DNA from: Aliidiomarina indica
Lineage (GTDB): Bacteria; Pseudomonadota; Gammaproteobacteria; Enterobacterales; Alteromonadaceae
Assembly: GCF_015354615.1 (NCBI RefSeq)
Contig: NZ_JACAVQ010000001.1
Coordinates: forward strand, 496,001 to 560,000
Length of the DNA: 64,000 bases
Direction: 5' to 3'
Positions 55,751 through 64,000 of this stretch are shown piece after piece (positions within the stretch are counted from its first letter, which is position 1; each line of letters opens with the position of its first letter). The notes below the pieces were generated by a model. The model saw only the letters and a program-made list of their open reading frames with translations, had not been told where the DNA came from and did no database searches. The position numbers and the translations under genes are program-made.

Positions 55751-57517
55751 ATGTCCACTGCCGTTCCCGCCGTTGTCGCTTACGAAATCACACCGGATCT
55801 TGCGCATCATTACTTCCATGTCACCATGCGCATTCCCGCTGCTACAACAAATACGTTGTTGCTACGCTTGCCTGCATGGTTACCTGGCAGTTATATGATA
55901 CGTGATTTTGCGAAGCATGTAGTTGCCTTTTCGGCAACCGGCACTGAAGGTGCGCTCGACAGCGAACGTCCGGATAAAAACAGCTGGTTGGTGCATAGTG
56001 ATGGTGGCGAAGTGGTGATAAGGTACACCGTATATGCATTCGATTTATCGGTGCGCACCAGCTACCTTGCTGAAGAATTTGGTTTCTTTAACCCCAGCGC
56101 CCTGTGCTTAGAAGCGGTCAACCACAACCAATCCCAGCATCAGATCACGCTCAATAATCTGCCAAGCCAATGGCAAGTTCGAACCGGGATGAACGCGAGT
56201 CATGCAAATCACACGTATAGCGCGGAATCCTACGAGGTTCTGATTGATTTTCCATTCTTGCTCGGGGAGCTCACCGTCGTCGAGTTCTCAGCAAAGGGCA
56301 TATCGCACGCCTTGGTTCTTACCCAACCCCATTTTGCTGATACAGACGCCCTCTCTCGAGATTTAAAGCGCATATGTGAAGCCCAGCTTGAATTATTTAG
56401 CGACGATGGAACACCCCCACCATTTGACAACTACCAGTTTCTTACCATGGTTGTAGGTGATGGTTTTGGTGGTTTAGAACATCGCAATTCAACGGCGCTG
56501 TTATGCAGCCGTCACACCTTAGAGCCTGGTTCTGAGCAACAACCAGAAGACGACTACCTCACATTTTTAAGCTTATGTAGCCATGAGTATTTTCATAGCT
56601 GGAACATTAAATCATTACGGCCACAAGAGTTTCATCCGTACCAACTTCAGCAAGAGCAATACACAGAGCAGCTTTGGTTTTATGAAGGCATGACCTCCTA
56701 TTATGACGACTGGATGGTGTACCGTTCAGGAGCCATGACGCAACAAAGTTTTCTTAATCGGTTAAGCCAGTCCTTAACTCGCGCACTTCGGGGAAAAGGT
56801 CCGCAACGACAAAGTATCGCCGAATCGAGCCAACTGGCGTGGACTACGTTCTATCAGCAAAATGAGAACGCCGCGAATGCCATTGCGAGTTACTACAGTA
56901 AAGGCGCAGTGGTGGCATTAATGGCCGACCTCTATGTACGCAGCAAGCATCCCGAAAAAAGCCTCGATGACATTATGCGCCTTGCCTACCGCAACCATCG
57001 CCATCAGGGCACCACACTGAACGATTTATTCAGTGTCTTTGCAGAGGTAGGCGGCAAACCTTTAGAGGAAATTGTAAAGCGAGCGGTGCTGACAACGGAG
57101 GCTATCGACCTCTCCCCGTTATTTGCTGAAGTTGGCATTGAATGGTTACCCACATCGGTGGACCCCTTTAGTCAACAACCTACCTTGACGTCCAGCCGAG
57201 AGGCTTCGGTTAGTTTTGGCGCCGCGCTGCAAGAAACAGCACAGGGTGTGATGGTGCAACGAGTATGGGAAGATAGCCCCGCGGCAAAAGCAGGCCTTGC
57301 GAAAGGGGATCGTTTGGTTGCTATTGATCACATTGAAGCTTCGCGGGCTAATATCATGCGCGCGTTTCAGCGCTACCAACCTGGCACAACAGCAACCTTA
57401 CATTACTTTCGACGGGACACATTGGTAACCCGTCCATTGCAATGGCAGGCTCCGGTCGCGGATGGCTATCGATTGGCTATTCGCGACCAAGAAAAAGCGC
57501 GCGTATGGCTCTCGTAG
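55751..57517 (+). CDS. M61-family glycyl aminopeptidase with PDZ domain
   Basis: The product has 588 residues from the ATG at 55751, with GGAG six bases upstream. An N-terminal beta domain (about 1-190) is followed by a metallopeptidase core with HEYFHSW (His278, Glu279, His282) and a downstream Glu312 in FYEGMTSYYDDW, and a C-terminal PDZ domain (about 480-575, GVMVQRVWEDSPAAKAGLAKGD). This is the M61 layout of bacterial glycyl aminopeptidases and Shewanella-type homologues. No signal peptide is apparent, so it is likely cytoplasmic. It is divergent from the two-component operon with a 137-base gap. Confidence 0.93.
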   Translation: MSTAVPAVVAYEITPDLAHHYFHVTMRIPAATTNTLLLRLPAWLPGSYMIRDFAKHVVAFSATGTEGALDSERPDKNSWLVHSDGGEVVIRYTVYAFDLSVRTSYLAEEFGFFNPSALCLEAVNHNQSQHQITLNNLPSQWQVRTGMNASHANHTYSAESYEVLIDFPFLLGELTVVEFSAKGISHALVLTQPHFADTDALSRDLKRICEAQLELFSDDGTPPPFDNYQFLTMVVGDGFGGLEHRNSTALLCSRHTLEPGSEQQPEDDYLTFLSLCSHEYFHSWNIKSLRPQEFHPYQLQQEQYTEQLWFYEGMTSYYDDWMVYRSGAMTQQSFLNRLSQSLTRALRGKGPQRQSIAESSQLAWTTFYQQNENAANAIASYYSKGAVVALMADLYVRSKHPEKSLDDIMRLAYRNHRHQGTTLNDLFSVFAEVGGKPLEEIVKRAVLTTEAIDLSPLFAEVGIEWLPTSVDPFSQQPTLTSSREASVSFGAALQETAQGVMVQRVWEDSPAAKAGLAKGDRLVAIDHIEASRANIMRAFQRYQPGTTATLHYFRRDTLVTRPLQWQAPVADGYRLAIRDQEKARVWLS

Positions 57518-57529
57518 CCAACGCGCGCT
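57496..57529 (+). other. hairpin across the M61 stop codon
   Basis: AGCGCGCGT (57496-57504) pairs with ACGCGCGCT (57521-57529), with additional inner pairing GGCT/AGCC around the stop codon. It is strong but not followed by a T run. It could act as a weak terminator or mRNA 3' protector between the convergent genes. Confidence 0.5.
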
Positions 57530-57599
57530 CGTATATTTACTCAAGGTATTCGGGCCTACTTGCTAGGTGCAAGCAAGCCCTTGGCAACCCTAGTACGTT

Positions 57600-58430
57600 T
57601 TAATCGCCATGATGCTCGAGCAGTAACCAAGGATCCACGCGGACCCCACGCCAATTCATGCGCCAGTCTAGATGTGGGCCTGTGGCTCGGCCAGTAGCTC
57701 CAATCTCACCGATGAGCTCGCCTTGCTCAACGAATTGACCTTCTTCAACGTGAATCGCATGCAAGTGTAGAAAGCTTGAGAACACTTCATGGCCATGGTC
57801 GATAATAATCGTCCCACCGGACAACACCATATCAGGTGCGGTTAAGCGTACTTCGCCGGCCGCAGGCGCATATACTGCCGTGCCCGTAGGCGCTGCAATA
57901 TCTAAGCCCCAATGAATAGCACCAGGAACACCGTTCAAAATGCGTTGACTGCCATAAACACCCGTCACGCGCCCTTGCGCCGGCCATTCAAAGTCACCAG
58001 CAAACGCAAAGTAATCACTATCCACATTACGTGCCGCACCAATTCGGACGTTATCAGCACGAATGCGTTCTTGGGTTTCAGGATCAGGCGTTACCGTTTG
58101 TTGCGGCAATCCATCCACCCGCTGAATATCAAACTCGCGACTGCTTACAGCAAATTCCTGAGACCAGCGCTCACCGTTGGCACCTTGAATCTGTAGTCGT
58201 GCAGGACCTTCCTCATCGCGACCAATGCCAAACACAAAATGACCATAAGGGCCAACTTTTACCCCATCGCCATTATATGTAATACGTGCATCTGGACTAG
58301 TACGGCCAACAATCAGGCCTCCTTGCACAAACTCACCTTTCAGTTCCGGTTCTACCGCCACTGCGTTTGACGCCAACATCAAAAAACTTACGCAGATAGC
58401 GGCAACTGCAATACCTATTCCTTTACGCAT
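57600..58430 (-). CDS. M23-family metallopeptidase, variant active site
   Basis: This 276-residue exported protein starts at the ATG at 58430 (AAGGAG nine bases upstream). A signal peptide (about 1-26) is followed by a beta-rich N-terminal part (30-110) and a LytM/M23 domain (about 145-270). The first zinc motif HWGLD (His173, Asp177) and SFLHLHAI are present. The second motif is GPHLDWRM (His253-x-Asp255) instead of the usual HLH, so one zinc ligand is Asp. It may still be a peptidoglycan hydrolase of a known variant group, or a non-catalytic regulator. It overlaps the QueD-like stop by 8 bases. Confidence 0.85.
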   Translation of the reverse strand: MRKGIGIAVAAICVSFLMLASNAVAVEPELKGEFVQGGLIVGRTSPDARITYNGDGVKVGPYGHFVFGIGRDEEGPARLQIQGANGERWSQEFAVSSREFDIQRVDGLPQQTVTPDPETQERIRADNVRIGAARNVDSDYFAFAGDFEWPAQGRVTGVYGSQRILNGVPGAIHWGLDIAAPTGTAVYAPAAGEVRLTAPDMVLSGGTIIIDHGHEVFSSFLHLHAIHVEEGQFVEQGELIGEIGATGRATGPHLDWRMNWRGVRVDPWLLLEHHGD

Positions 58431-59319
58431 AACCAATTGCTCCTTTGCCCACACCTTCAAATGCAATAACACGCACTTGCGGTGCAGAGCCATACTCAGA
58501 ATCGTTTAATGAATCTTTAATTTCTTGAGCGATGTACTCAGCGATGCATTCAACCGTCGTATCCTTTTCCATCACTTCGTTTTCTTCGGCAGGCAAAAGT
58601 AACTCAAACACACCCTGCTCTGCCACATAACTGTAGCACACATGCTGCGGGCCAATAGCTTTCGCCGCCAACGGGCTTAACGTCAGTTTTTCTTGGCTAG
58701 TCAAATCCTCGCGGGTACCCACGTAAATATCTTCCCAGCGTCGACTCCAGCGCTGTTCCCAAGCCGGACTGCGCATACCATCGATGAATACTTGAATTGC
58801 CGAGCGGTGACCATGGGCAATGCGCTGGCAGTTCCCATCATGCTTCTTTAATCCGTGGGTATAATGATAGTAGAAACCTGAAATATCTTCGCTCCGCAAG
58901 GTCAGCGTAATGCCCTGCACATTGGTGGGTAGCTCGCGCTTAATCGCCGCTTGCAAGTAACGGATGGTTTCAGTCATATCGATCTGGACCGCATCGATAA
59001 ACGCGTATGCATCAGACGGACAATACAAATGAACGCTCCGCTCAGGCCGCATAAAATCTACCCAGTAATGGGTTTCATTGGCATGGGGCGTCACCTGGGT
59101 ATAGGGATGTTCGGTCGGTATCAACAGCTTATGATCAACCGATTGATCAATAATGGCTTTCACTTGCTTTTTAACGCGACCAAAATCTAACACCATCGAC
59201 TGGTCATTCAGGGACCCATCTAACAGGATATCGACAATCCAACTTTCTCCCACGATGCCTCGTTCTGGGCACAAGTAGGAAAAATCGATGACGGTAAGGT
59301 CGTTTACAAATAACTGCAT
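58423..59319 (-). CDS. fused tandem QueD/PTPS-like protein
   Basis: This 298-residue protein consists of two T-fold halves of the 6-pyruvoyltetrahydropterin synthase / QueD family. Half 1 (about 1-150) keeps MVLDFGRVKKQVKAIID and the Asp62-His63 pair in SVDHKLLI, but lacks the metal and Cys site. Half 2 (about 150-298) keeps His155, nucleophile Cys164 and zinc His169/His171 (RIAHGHR), plus TTVECIAEYIAQEI. In the family these elements meet at a subunit interface, so one chain can form a full site. It likely makes 6-carboxytetrahydropterin or a related pterin; queuosine genes are not nearby. Confidence 0.85.
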   Translation of the reverse strand: MQLFVNDLTVIDFSYLCPERGIVGESWIVDILLDGSLNDQSMVLDFGRVKKQVKAIIDQSVDHKLLIPTEHPYTQVTPHANETHYWVDFMRPERSVHLYCPSDAYAFIDAVQIDMTETIRYLQAAIKRELPTNVQGITLTLRSEDISGFYYHYTHGLKKHDGNCQRIAHGHRSAIQVFIDGMRSPAWEQRWSRRWEDIYVGTREDLTSQEKLTLSPLAAKAIGPQHVCYSYVAEQGVFELLLPAEENEVMEKDTTVECIAEYIAQEIKDSLNDSEYGSAPQVRVIAFEGVGKGAIGYA

Positions 59320-59367
59320 GAAAAAGCCTGTAATTTAAAAATAGAAATCATCGCCATTATAGCGGAC

Positions 59368-60036
59368 TCACGCTAGCTTCCACCACTGAAACAGCAGGTT
59401 TGCTGCCAATAACCACAAGATAAGGCCCATGACCCGATCAAACCAATACCCTTTCGCCAACAATAACTCCCGAATCTTGGTTTTTCCGAGTAAAAGCGAC
59501 AGTGTGGCAAACCATGCGAAAGTAGCTATTGCCAAGTACACACCATAGCCCGCTTTTACCGCAATGGGCGTTGCCGGCGAAATAATTGAGGTAAACAACG
59601 CCAAGAAGAACATGGTGGCTTTAATATTCAAGCCATTGGTAAGAAAACCAATCCCTACGGCCCGGCGCACACTGATGGTTGCCACCGCGAGGGTTCGATT
59701 CGGCCCCTTATCTGCGCTTCCGTTCATGGGCGCGGAACGCATAGCGCCATATCCCAAATAGAAGAAGTACAAGGCCGCTGTGAGCAATAACAATGAATAT
59801 AGCCACGGGGTTGTACTAATGATGATGGCTAAACCCAATACCGAATAGGTTACATGAATGAGGATTCCTAATGCGATCCCAAGACTTACCCATACCGCCA
59901 CTCTTGCACCGTAGCGCACGCTATACCGGCTCACCACCGCGAAATCAGGTCCTGGGCTTGCCACGGCGACGGCGTGCGCAATAGCCATCGCAACGAATTC
60001 GGCGAGGTAGCGTGAACTAAAAAGCGCTTCCAACAT
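59368..60036 (-). CDS. LysE/RhtB family amino-acid exporter
   Basis: This 222-residue inner-membrane exporter has about six helices. The N-terminal family signature AVAVASPGPDFAVVSRYSVRYGARVAVWVSLG-type segment (about 23-55) is clear, and further helices contain YFFYLGYGAMRS and GFLTNGLNIKATMFFLALF. Substrates in this family are amino acids or homoserine lactone-like compounds. The divergently transcribed LysR gene 82 bases away is its probable regulator, as in LysG-LysE systems. Confidence 0.9.
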   Translation of the reverse strand: MLEALFSSRYLAEFVAMAIAHAVAVASPGPDFAVVSRYSVRYGARVAVWVSLGIALGILIHVTYSVLGLAIIISTTPWLYSLLLLTAALYFFYLGYGAMRSAPMNGSADKGPNRTLAVATISVRRAVGIGFLTNGLNIKATMFFLALFTSIISPATPIAVKAGYGVYLAIATFAWFATLSLLLGKTKIRELLLAKGYWFDRVMGLILWLLAANLLFQWWKLA

Positions 60037-60118
60037 AACTTAATGCTCCAGGAGTGTTGAATTCATTGAAATATTGCAAAACTCTAAAATATAAATTAAG
60101 GTGATTTAAACTCAAAGC

Positions 60119-61042
60119 ATGATGAGCATTATGAAAAATAATAATTTCCCTTCGCTAAACGCATTGCGGGTCTTCGAAGCAGTATCTCGACTAGGTAGCT
60201 TTAAATCGGCCGCCGCGGAACTCGCCGTGACACAATCTGCCATTAGCCGGCAAATCACTGCCCTTGAAGAGCAGCTGGGTATTCGTCTCATCCAGCGAGA
60301 TAATCGTGTTCATGCGCTGACACCTGCAGGTGACGCACTTGCCCCCGAGCTATCACGGGTATTTCGCCAGATCGAACGTTTAGTCAAACGTACCATGAAA
60401 AATGGTGAACATGCGCGCCGAACACTTACCTTAGGTATCAGCAGTGAGCTGTTACGTTGGTGGTTAGGTCCAGTACTTGATGAGTTTAACCAACTCTACC
60501 CTCATCTGGAACTCCATTGTGTACAAGTTCCTGAATATTTAAGCCGTCAGAACGAAGGCGCGTTAAGTCATGAGCTGTTGCACGGGGAGCTCGATGCCCT
60601 TCTGACCTTTTCAGCGCCAGCACAAAAAGCCATATCAAACTGGAAGCTCACCGATACCAAATTAATTTTAGTGCGCCCAGAAAGCTTGCCGGTGCCCACG
60701 GAAGATACCTTGCCCAACTATAAGTATGTCGCGGTCAATACCAATAAAGATTGGGACCGTTGGGTTCGCGAGCATGATACCAAGGTGCCCGCGGAACATA
60801 TTCAGTTGGTCAACAATACCAGTATGGCGGTCGAGTTAGCACAATATACTGATCGTTTGATGCTATTACCTGACTGTTATCAACGGGCTGCCACTCAAAG
60901 CGGCTTAATCCATGTGGAAGGCTTTGATCTAAGCGGTCGCCAAGGCTTGCACTTATCGGTTCGTCGAGAGAGTCAAAAAGAAATGGCCATCGTCGCTTTA
61001 GTGAATTGGATGCGACATGTGGCAGACATTCAGAAGAAATAA
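60119..61042 (+). CDS. LysR-family transcriptional regulator
   Basis: This 307-residue LysR-type regulator has an N-terminal winged helix-turn-helix (about 10-70): LNALRVFEAVSRLGSFKSAA, VTQSAISRQITALEEQLG, LIQRDNRVHALTPAG. The effector-binding domain covers 95-300 and resembles the GcvA/AmpR group. The start may be the ATG at 60119 or 60131 in the same frame; no clear ribosome site decides. It is divergent from the LysE exporter, whose promoter lies in the shared 82-base gap (AT-rich). Regulation of that exporter by an amino acid is likely. Confidence 0.92.
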   Translation: MMSIMKNNNFPSLNALRVFEAVSRLGSFKSAAAELAVTQSAISRQITALEEQLGIRLIQRDNRVHALTPAGDALAPELSRVFRQIERLVKRTMKNGEHARRTLTLGISSELLRWWLGPVLDEFNQLYPHLELHCVQVPEYLSRQNEGALSHELLHGELDALLTFSAPAQKAISNWKLTDTKLILVRPESLPVPTEDTLPNYKYVAVNTNKDWDRWVREHDTKVPAEHIQLVNNTSMAVELAQYTDRLMLLPDCYQRAATQSGLIHVEGFDLSGRQGLHLSVRRESQKEMAIVALVNWMRHVADIQKK

Positions 61043-61137
61043 TAGGGACATTGCTGCTTTTACAACCAAGCTAATGCACTGATGATCGGCAAATTAGTCA
61101 AAAAACAGACAAACAGTCGGATTTTCAAAATTTCTTG

Positions 61138-61165
61138 TTGACTGAGAAGCCCGTGCAGGTAGAAT
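61138..61165 (+). promoter_or_regulatory. promoter of the tRNA-Gly-Cys-Leu cluster
   Basis: TTGACT (61138-61143) and TAGAAT (61160-61165) are 16 bases apart, followed by the GC-rich discriminator GGCGAGCC typical of stable RNA genes. The first tRNA begins 41 bases after the -10. Confidence 0.75.
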
Positions 61166-61206
61166 GGCGAGCCACTGGAGCACGGCTCCGGAAGTGTTAA
61201 AGCAGT

Positions 61207-61282
<76 letters not shown>

Positions 61283-61296
61283 CGTTTTAACCCGCC

Positions 61297-61370
61297 GGCG
61301 GGTTGGCAGAATGGCTATGCAGCGGATTGCAAATCCGTGGATCTCGGTTCGACTCCGGGACCCGCCTCCA
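61297..61370 (+). tRNA. tRNA-Cys (GCA)
   Basis: This 74-base tRNA has encoded CCA. The acceptor GGCGGGT pairs with ACCCGCC with discriminator T73, which is characteristic of tRNA-Cys. The anticodon loop ATTGCAAAT has anticodon GCA. It lies 14 bases after tRNA-Gly. Confidence 0.97.
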
Positions 61371-61448
61371 GTTTCTTTACACAGCATGTGTAAATCAGAA
61401 TGTGTTTCTAAAAACATATTCTTCGCAGAAGTAGTGCCTACTAGGTTA

Positions 61449-61535
61449 GCCCGGGTGGTGAAATTGGTAGACACAAGGGATTTAAAATCCCTCGACTTAA
61501 CGGTCGTGCCGGTTCGAGTCCGGCCCCGGGCACCA
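61449..61535 (+). tRNA. tRNA-Leu (TAA)
   Basis: This 87-base class II tRNA has encoded CCA and a long variable arm (CTCGACTTAACGGTCGT region). The anticodon loop ATTTAAAAT has anticodon TAA. The acceptor GCCCGGG pairs with CCCGGGC and A73 is present. It ends the Gly-Cys-Leu cluster. Confidence 0.97.
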
Positions 61536-61645
61536 TTTCTGCGCCATCCCCTACTCTAAATCCCAAGTCCCTGATAAGAGCTTCCCTGATAAAGTATGCT
61601 CTGTGTGTCCTGCAGCTATAACCTGTATATTAGGTTTTGTTACGC

Positions 61646-61676
61646 AAAAAAAAGAGCGTTCGAAGAACGCCCCTTT
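61646..61676. terminator. bidirectional intrinsic terminator
   Basis: The stem AGCGTTC / GAACGCC (core GCGTTC/GAACGC) lies between the convergent tRNA cluster and pgsA. On the minus strand it is followed by a run of nine T, so it clearly ends the uvrC-pgsA transcript. The plus side has only CCCTTTCT. Confidence 0.75.
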
Positions 61677-61707
61677 CTATCTGTCAATCACTGCCTGTCG
61701 CTATGAA

Positions 61708-62256
61708 TTAGCTATCGTGGGTTAAATCTGCCCAAGCCGCAGTAAGATACACGTACATCGACCAAAGCGTTAAAATAGCTGCGATGTAAATAGCGATCGT
61801 GGCAACCCCCATAACAAACACATTAGCACTCCAGAGTAAGCCGGTAAGCGCAATCATTTGCATCACAGTTTTCACTTTCCCCAAAGACGACACGGCAACA
61901 CTTTCACGTTTGCCAATTTCCGCCATCCATTCCCGTAAGGCGGAAATAATCAGTTCTCTACTAATGATGATGAGCGCGGGAATTGTGATCCACAGGGTAT
62001 TATGAAACTCGACAACGACGATAAGGGCTGCAGCCACCATAATTTTATCGGCCACCGGATCGAGAAACTCACCAAACTTTGTGTGTTGCTCAAATTTGCG
62101 TGCAATATAGCCATCAAGGGCATCGGTAATGGCGGCAAGCACAAATATCAACGCTGCATAAAAGTGAGCATTTTCGATCGGAAGATAGAACACTGCCAAA
62201 AACACCGGAATTAATAGAATCCGGAACGACGTTAAAATATTAGGAATGCTCCACAT
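61708..62256 (-). CDS. pgsA: phosphatidylglycerophosphate synthase PgsA
   Basis: PgsA joins CDP-diacylglycerol with glycerol-3-phosphate, the committed step to phosphatidylglycerol and cardiolipin, in the inner membrane. I prefer the ATG at 62256 (MWSIPNILTSFRILLIPVF, 182 residues as in E. coli), with AAGAAGAG nine bases upstream; longer in-frame starts at 62298 and 62328 lack ribosome sites. The CDP-alcohol phosphatidyltransferase motif DALDGYIAR...GEFLDPVADK (about 50-75) is intact, with four or more helices. It follows uvrC, as in E. coli. Confidence 0.95.
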   Translation of the reverse strand: MWSIPNILTSFRILLIPVFLAVFYLPIENAHFYAALIFVLAAITDALDGYIARKFEQHTKFGEFLDPVADKIMVAAALIVVVEFHNTLWITIPALIIISRELIISALREWMAEIGKRESVAVSSLGKVKTVMQMIALTGLLWSANVFVMGVATIAIYIAAILTLWSMYVYLTAAWADLTHDS

Positions 62257-62330
62257 AGTTTTTCTCTTCTTCTTCACCGCGATATTCGCTGGGTTCATTG
62301 GTAATCTAGGATTGAGCAGCTGCGACAATG

Positions 62331-64000
62331 TTATTCATCACGAAGCGCATAATAGATAGTTTCCGCCAAGGAACGACTGATTCCAGGAACATTGGCAAGC
62401 TGCTCTATACTAGCGCTTTTCACCTGCTGTAATCCACCAAGATATTTTAATAAATTTTGCCGACGTTTCGCGCCTACCGCTGGAATTTCTTCCAGAGTCG
62501 AGGTTTTCTTTACTTTTGCTCGACGTTGTCGATGTCCGGTAATCGCGAAGCGATGTGCTTCATCCCGAATATGTTGAATTAAGTGCAAACCGGCGTCATC
62601 CGCAGGTAATTGCACGGTGCGCCGACTGAAACCAAAGATTAAGGTCTCTAACCCAGGTTTGCGACTTTCGCCCTTAGCCACACCTAACAAAATGGGTGGG
62701 TGTGGCCAATCTTGGAAGTATGCTTCGGCTTGGGTTAATTGCCCTTTGCCGCCATCAATCAAAAGCACATCCGGCACGTTGTCGCGCTCAATGGCCTGTT
62801 TATAACGTCGAGAGAGCGCTTGTGCCATCGCCGCGTAATCATCACCACCGACGATACCTTCTATATTATAGCGGCGATATTCTGACTTATTCGGGCCTTC
62901 TTGATTAAATACAACACAGGAAGCGACCGTCTGATCACCCATGGTGTGCGAGATATCGAAACACTCAATACGCATCACCGGTTCATTACGCTCGAGTAAT
63001 CGATATAAGGCCTGCAACCTACTTTGCATGGTTGACTGGGTGCCCAATTTCGATTGCACCGCATTCATTGCATTCTTTGTTGCGAGCGCTCGGTACTGAT
63101 AGCGCTCGCCGCGCTTTGGTTGCAATACCCGTACATTCGAATCAGACACACTTTTTAGCTGTTCGTTAAATTGACTGCGGTTTTCAAGGCTGTCTGGAAC
63201 CACTATTTCCGCTGGAGAACGCTGGCCGTGTTGACGGTTGAGATAATACTGCAATAGGAAGGATTCAATAATTTCTGAATCTTGGGTATGTTGCGGTACC
63301 TTCGGAAAGTAGTTACGGCTGCCCTGCACCGCGTTCTGTCGTATCGACAACATGTGAATACAGGTGAAGCCCGATTCACGATACAAGCCAATGACATCCA
63401 TTTCATGATGACTACCACTGACCGCATTCCGCTCTTGCACCGCCCGTAACGCCCCGATTTGATCACGGAGCTGCGCTGCGCGCTCGAACTCTAGCCCAGC
63501 GCTTGCGCTTTCCATAGCAGCGATCAGTTGCTCCACGACCTCATTGTTCTTTCCCCGTAAGAACAGCTTGGCAAGGCGTACTTGCTCCATATAGGCTTCG
63601 TCACTGGGCAAATTGACACAGGGAGCCAAGCAGCGCTTCATCTGATGCTGCAAACACGGACGACTGCGCGCACGGTAGTAACTATCATCGCACTGACGCA
63701 CCGGGAAGAGTTTCTGCAGCAATCGTAAGCTTTCTCGCACCGCCGTCCCGTTTGGAAATGGGCCAAAGTATTCACCCTTCTCCCTGCGCACCCCGCGGTG
63801 AAAAGCGATACGTGGATGTTGATGATCGGAAATAAAAATATAGGGATAGGATTTATCGTCCCGCAAAAGCACGTTGTAACGAGGACGATATTTTTTAATA
63901 AAGCTATTTTCCAAAATCAAAGCTTCCGCTTCGCTATTGGTTACAGTCACTTCAATTCTTGCGATTTGCTTCACTAACGCTTGGGTTTTTACCGAATCTA
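62331..64000 (-). CDS. uvrC: excinuclease ABC subunit C, 5' end outside window
   Basis: UvrC makes the dual incision in nucleotide excision repair. The frame is open to the right edge (…DSVKTQALVKQIARIEVTVTN), so the N-terminal GIY-YIG start is missing. Visible parts are the end of the GIY-YIG domain (YRPRYNVLLRDDKSYPYIF, KGEYFGPFPNG), the Cys-rich RPCLQHQMKRCLAPC, the UVR domain (LEFERAAQLRDQIGAL), the RNase H-like nuclease domain (ECFDISHTMGDQTVASCVV, LLIDGGKGQLTQA, IQHIRDEAHRFAI) and C-terminal helix-hairpin-helix pair (IPAVGAKRRQNLLKYLGG, NVPGISRSLAETIY). Synteny with pgsA supports it. Confidence 0.97.
   Translation of the reverse strand, partial: DSVKTQALVKQIARIEVTVTNSEAEALILENSFIKKYRPRYNVLLRDDKSYPYIFISDHQHPRIAFHRGVRREKGEYFGPFPNGTAVRESLRLLQKLFPVRQCDDSYYRARSRPCLQHQMKRCLAPCVNLPSDEAYMEQVRLAKLFLRGKNNEVVEQLIAAMESASAGLEFERAAQLRDQIGALRAVQERNAVSGSHHEMDVIGLYRESGFTCIHMLSIRQNAVQGSRNYFPKVPQHTQDSEIIESFLLQYYLNRQHGQRSPAEIVVPDSLENRSQFNEQLKSVSDSNVRVLQPKRGERYQYRALATKNAMNAVQSKLGTQSTMQSRLQALYRLLERNEPVMRIECFDISHTMGDQTVASCVVFNQEGPNKSEYRRYNIEGIVGGDDYAAMAQALSRRYKQAIERDNVPDVLLIDGGKGQLTQAEAYFQDWPHPPILLGVAKGESRKPGLETLIFGFSRRTVQLPADDAGLHLIQHIRDEAHRFAITGHRQRRAKVKKTSTLEEIPAVGAKRRQNLLKYLGGLQQVKSASIEQLANVPGISRSLAETIYYALRDE

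Overview
The window is chromosomal DNA of a marine-type gammaproteobacterium. The protein families and their sizes (a ~1600-residue NAD-glutamate dehydrogenase, DUF3466, a DUF6279 lipoprotein, NhaC, an AgcS alanine carrier, a cbb3 oxidase with CcoS) and the gene order point to Alteromonadales, most likely Idiomarinaceae. That placement is inference from remembered families, not from a search. Coding density is high. I see no insertion sequence, prophage, CRISPR array or clear island.

Region by region. (1) 1-7028, minus strand: a complete high-affinity oxidase locus, ccoN-ccoO-ccoQ-ccoP, an intrinsic terminator, then fixH/ccoH-ccoI-ccoS and a TauE/SafE-type membrane protein that runs off the left edge. 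An FNR-like box lies upstream of ccoN. (2) 7242-18353: envelope and exported proteins, namely two lipoproteins (one an orphan solute-binding protein), a fasciclin-domain protein, an unknown secreted protein, a MaoC-like hydratase coupled to NfeD and a QmcA-like stomatin, two tandem Sel1/TonB-C-like paralogues, an exported glutathione peroxidase, a YfaZ-like barrel and a MipA/OmpV barrel. (3) 18437-38650: a block that keeps the E. coli neighbourhood ycbZ-fabA-rmf / uup-rlmKL / zapC-pyrD / pepN. DUF3466, a glutaredoxin-like protein, initiator tRNA-Met, cardiolipin synthase and NAD-glutamate dehydrogenase are inserted in it. (4) 38779-50585: ion and amino-acid transporters (NhaC, NSS, AgcS), a tightly packed operon (zinc-ribbon protein, yeaC, msrC, small acidic protein, proQ, prc), an M14 carboxypeptidase and a long GAPDH. 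(5) 50730-60036: msrB, pyruvate kinase, a lipoprotein, a LytTR/LytS two-component system, an M61 peptidase, an M23 peptidase, a fused QueD-like protein and a LysE exporter. (6) 60119-64000: a LysR regulator, a tRNA-Gly-Cys-Leu cluster, pgsA and the 3' part of uvrC.

Functional links. The left edge is one pathway: oxidase subunits, copper loading (CcoI), and assembly (CcoS, FixH). GAPDH and pyruvate kinase are neighbours in lower glycolysis. MsrB and MsrC repair oxidised methionine, and the exported GPx removes peroxides. Prc, M23, ZapC and PgsA/Cls serve envelope, division and phospholipid maintenance. RMF, ProQ, Uup and RlmKL act on ribosomes and RNA.

No wholly new system is evident. The most unusual items are: a fused QueD-like protein whose two halves keep complementary parts of the active site; the paralogous pair with a TonB-C-like domain inside a split Sel1 context; an exported GPx lacking the usual tetrad Gln; an M23 protein with HxD in place of HxH; and a near-palindromic FabR-like operator between the -35 and -10 of fabA.
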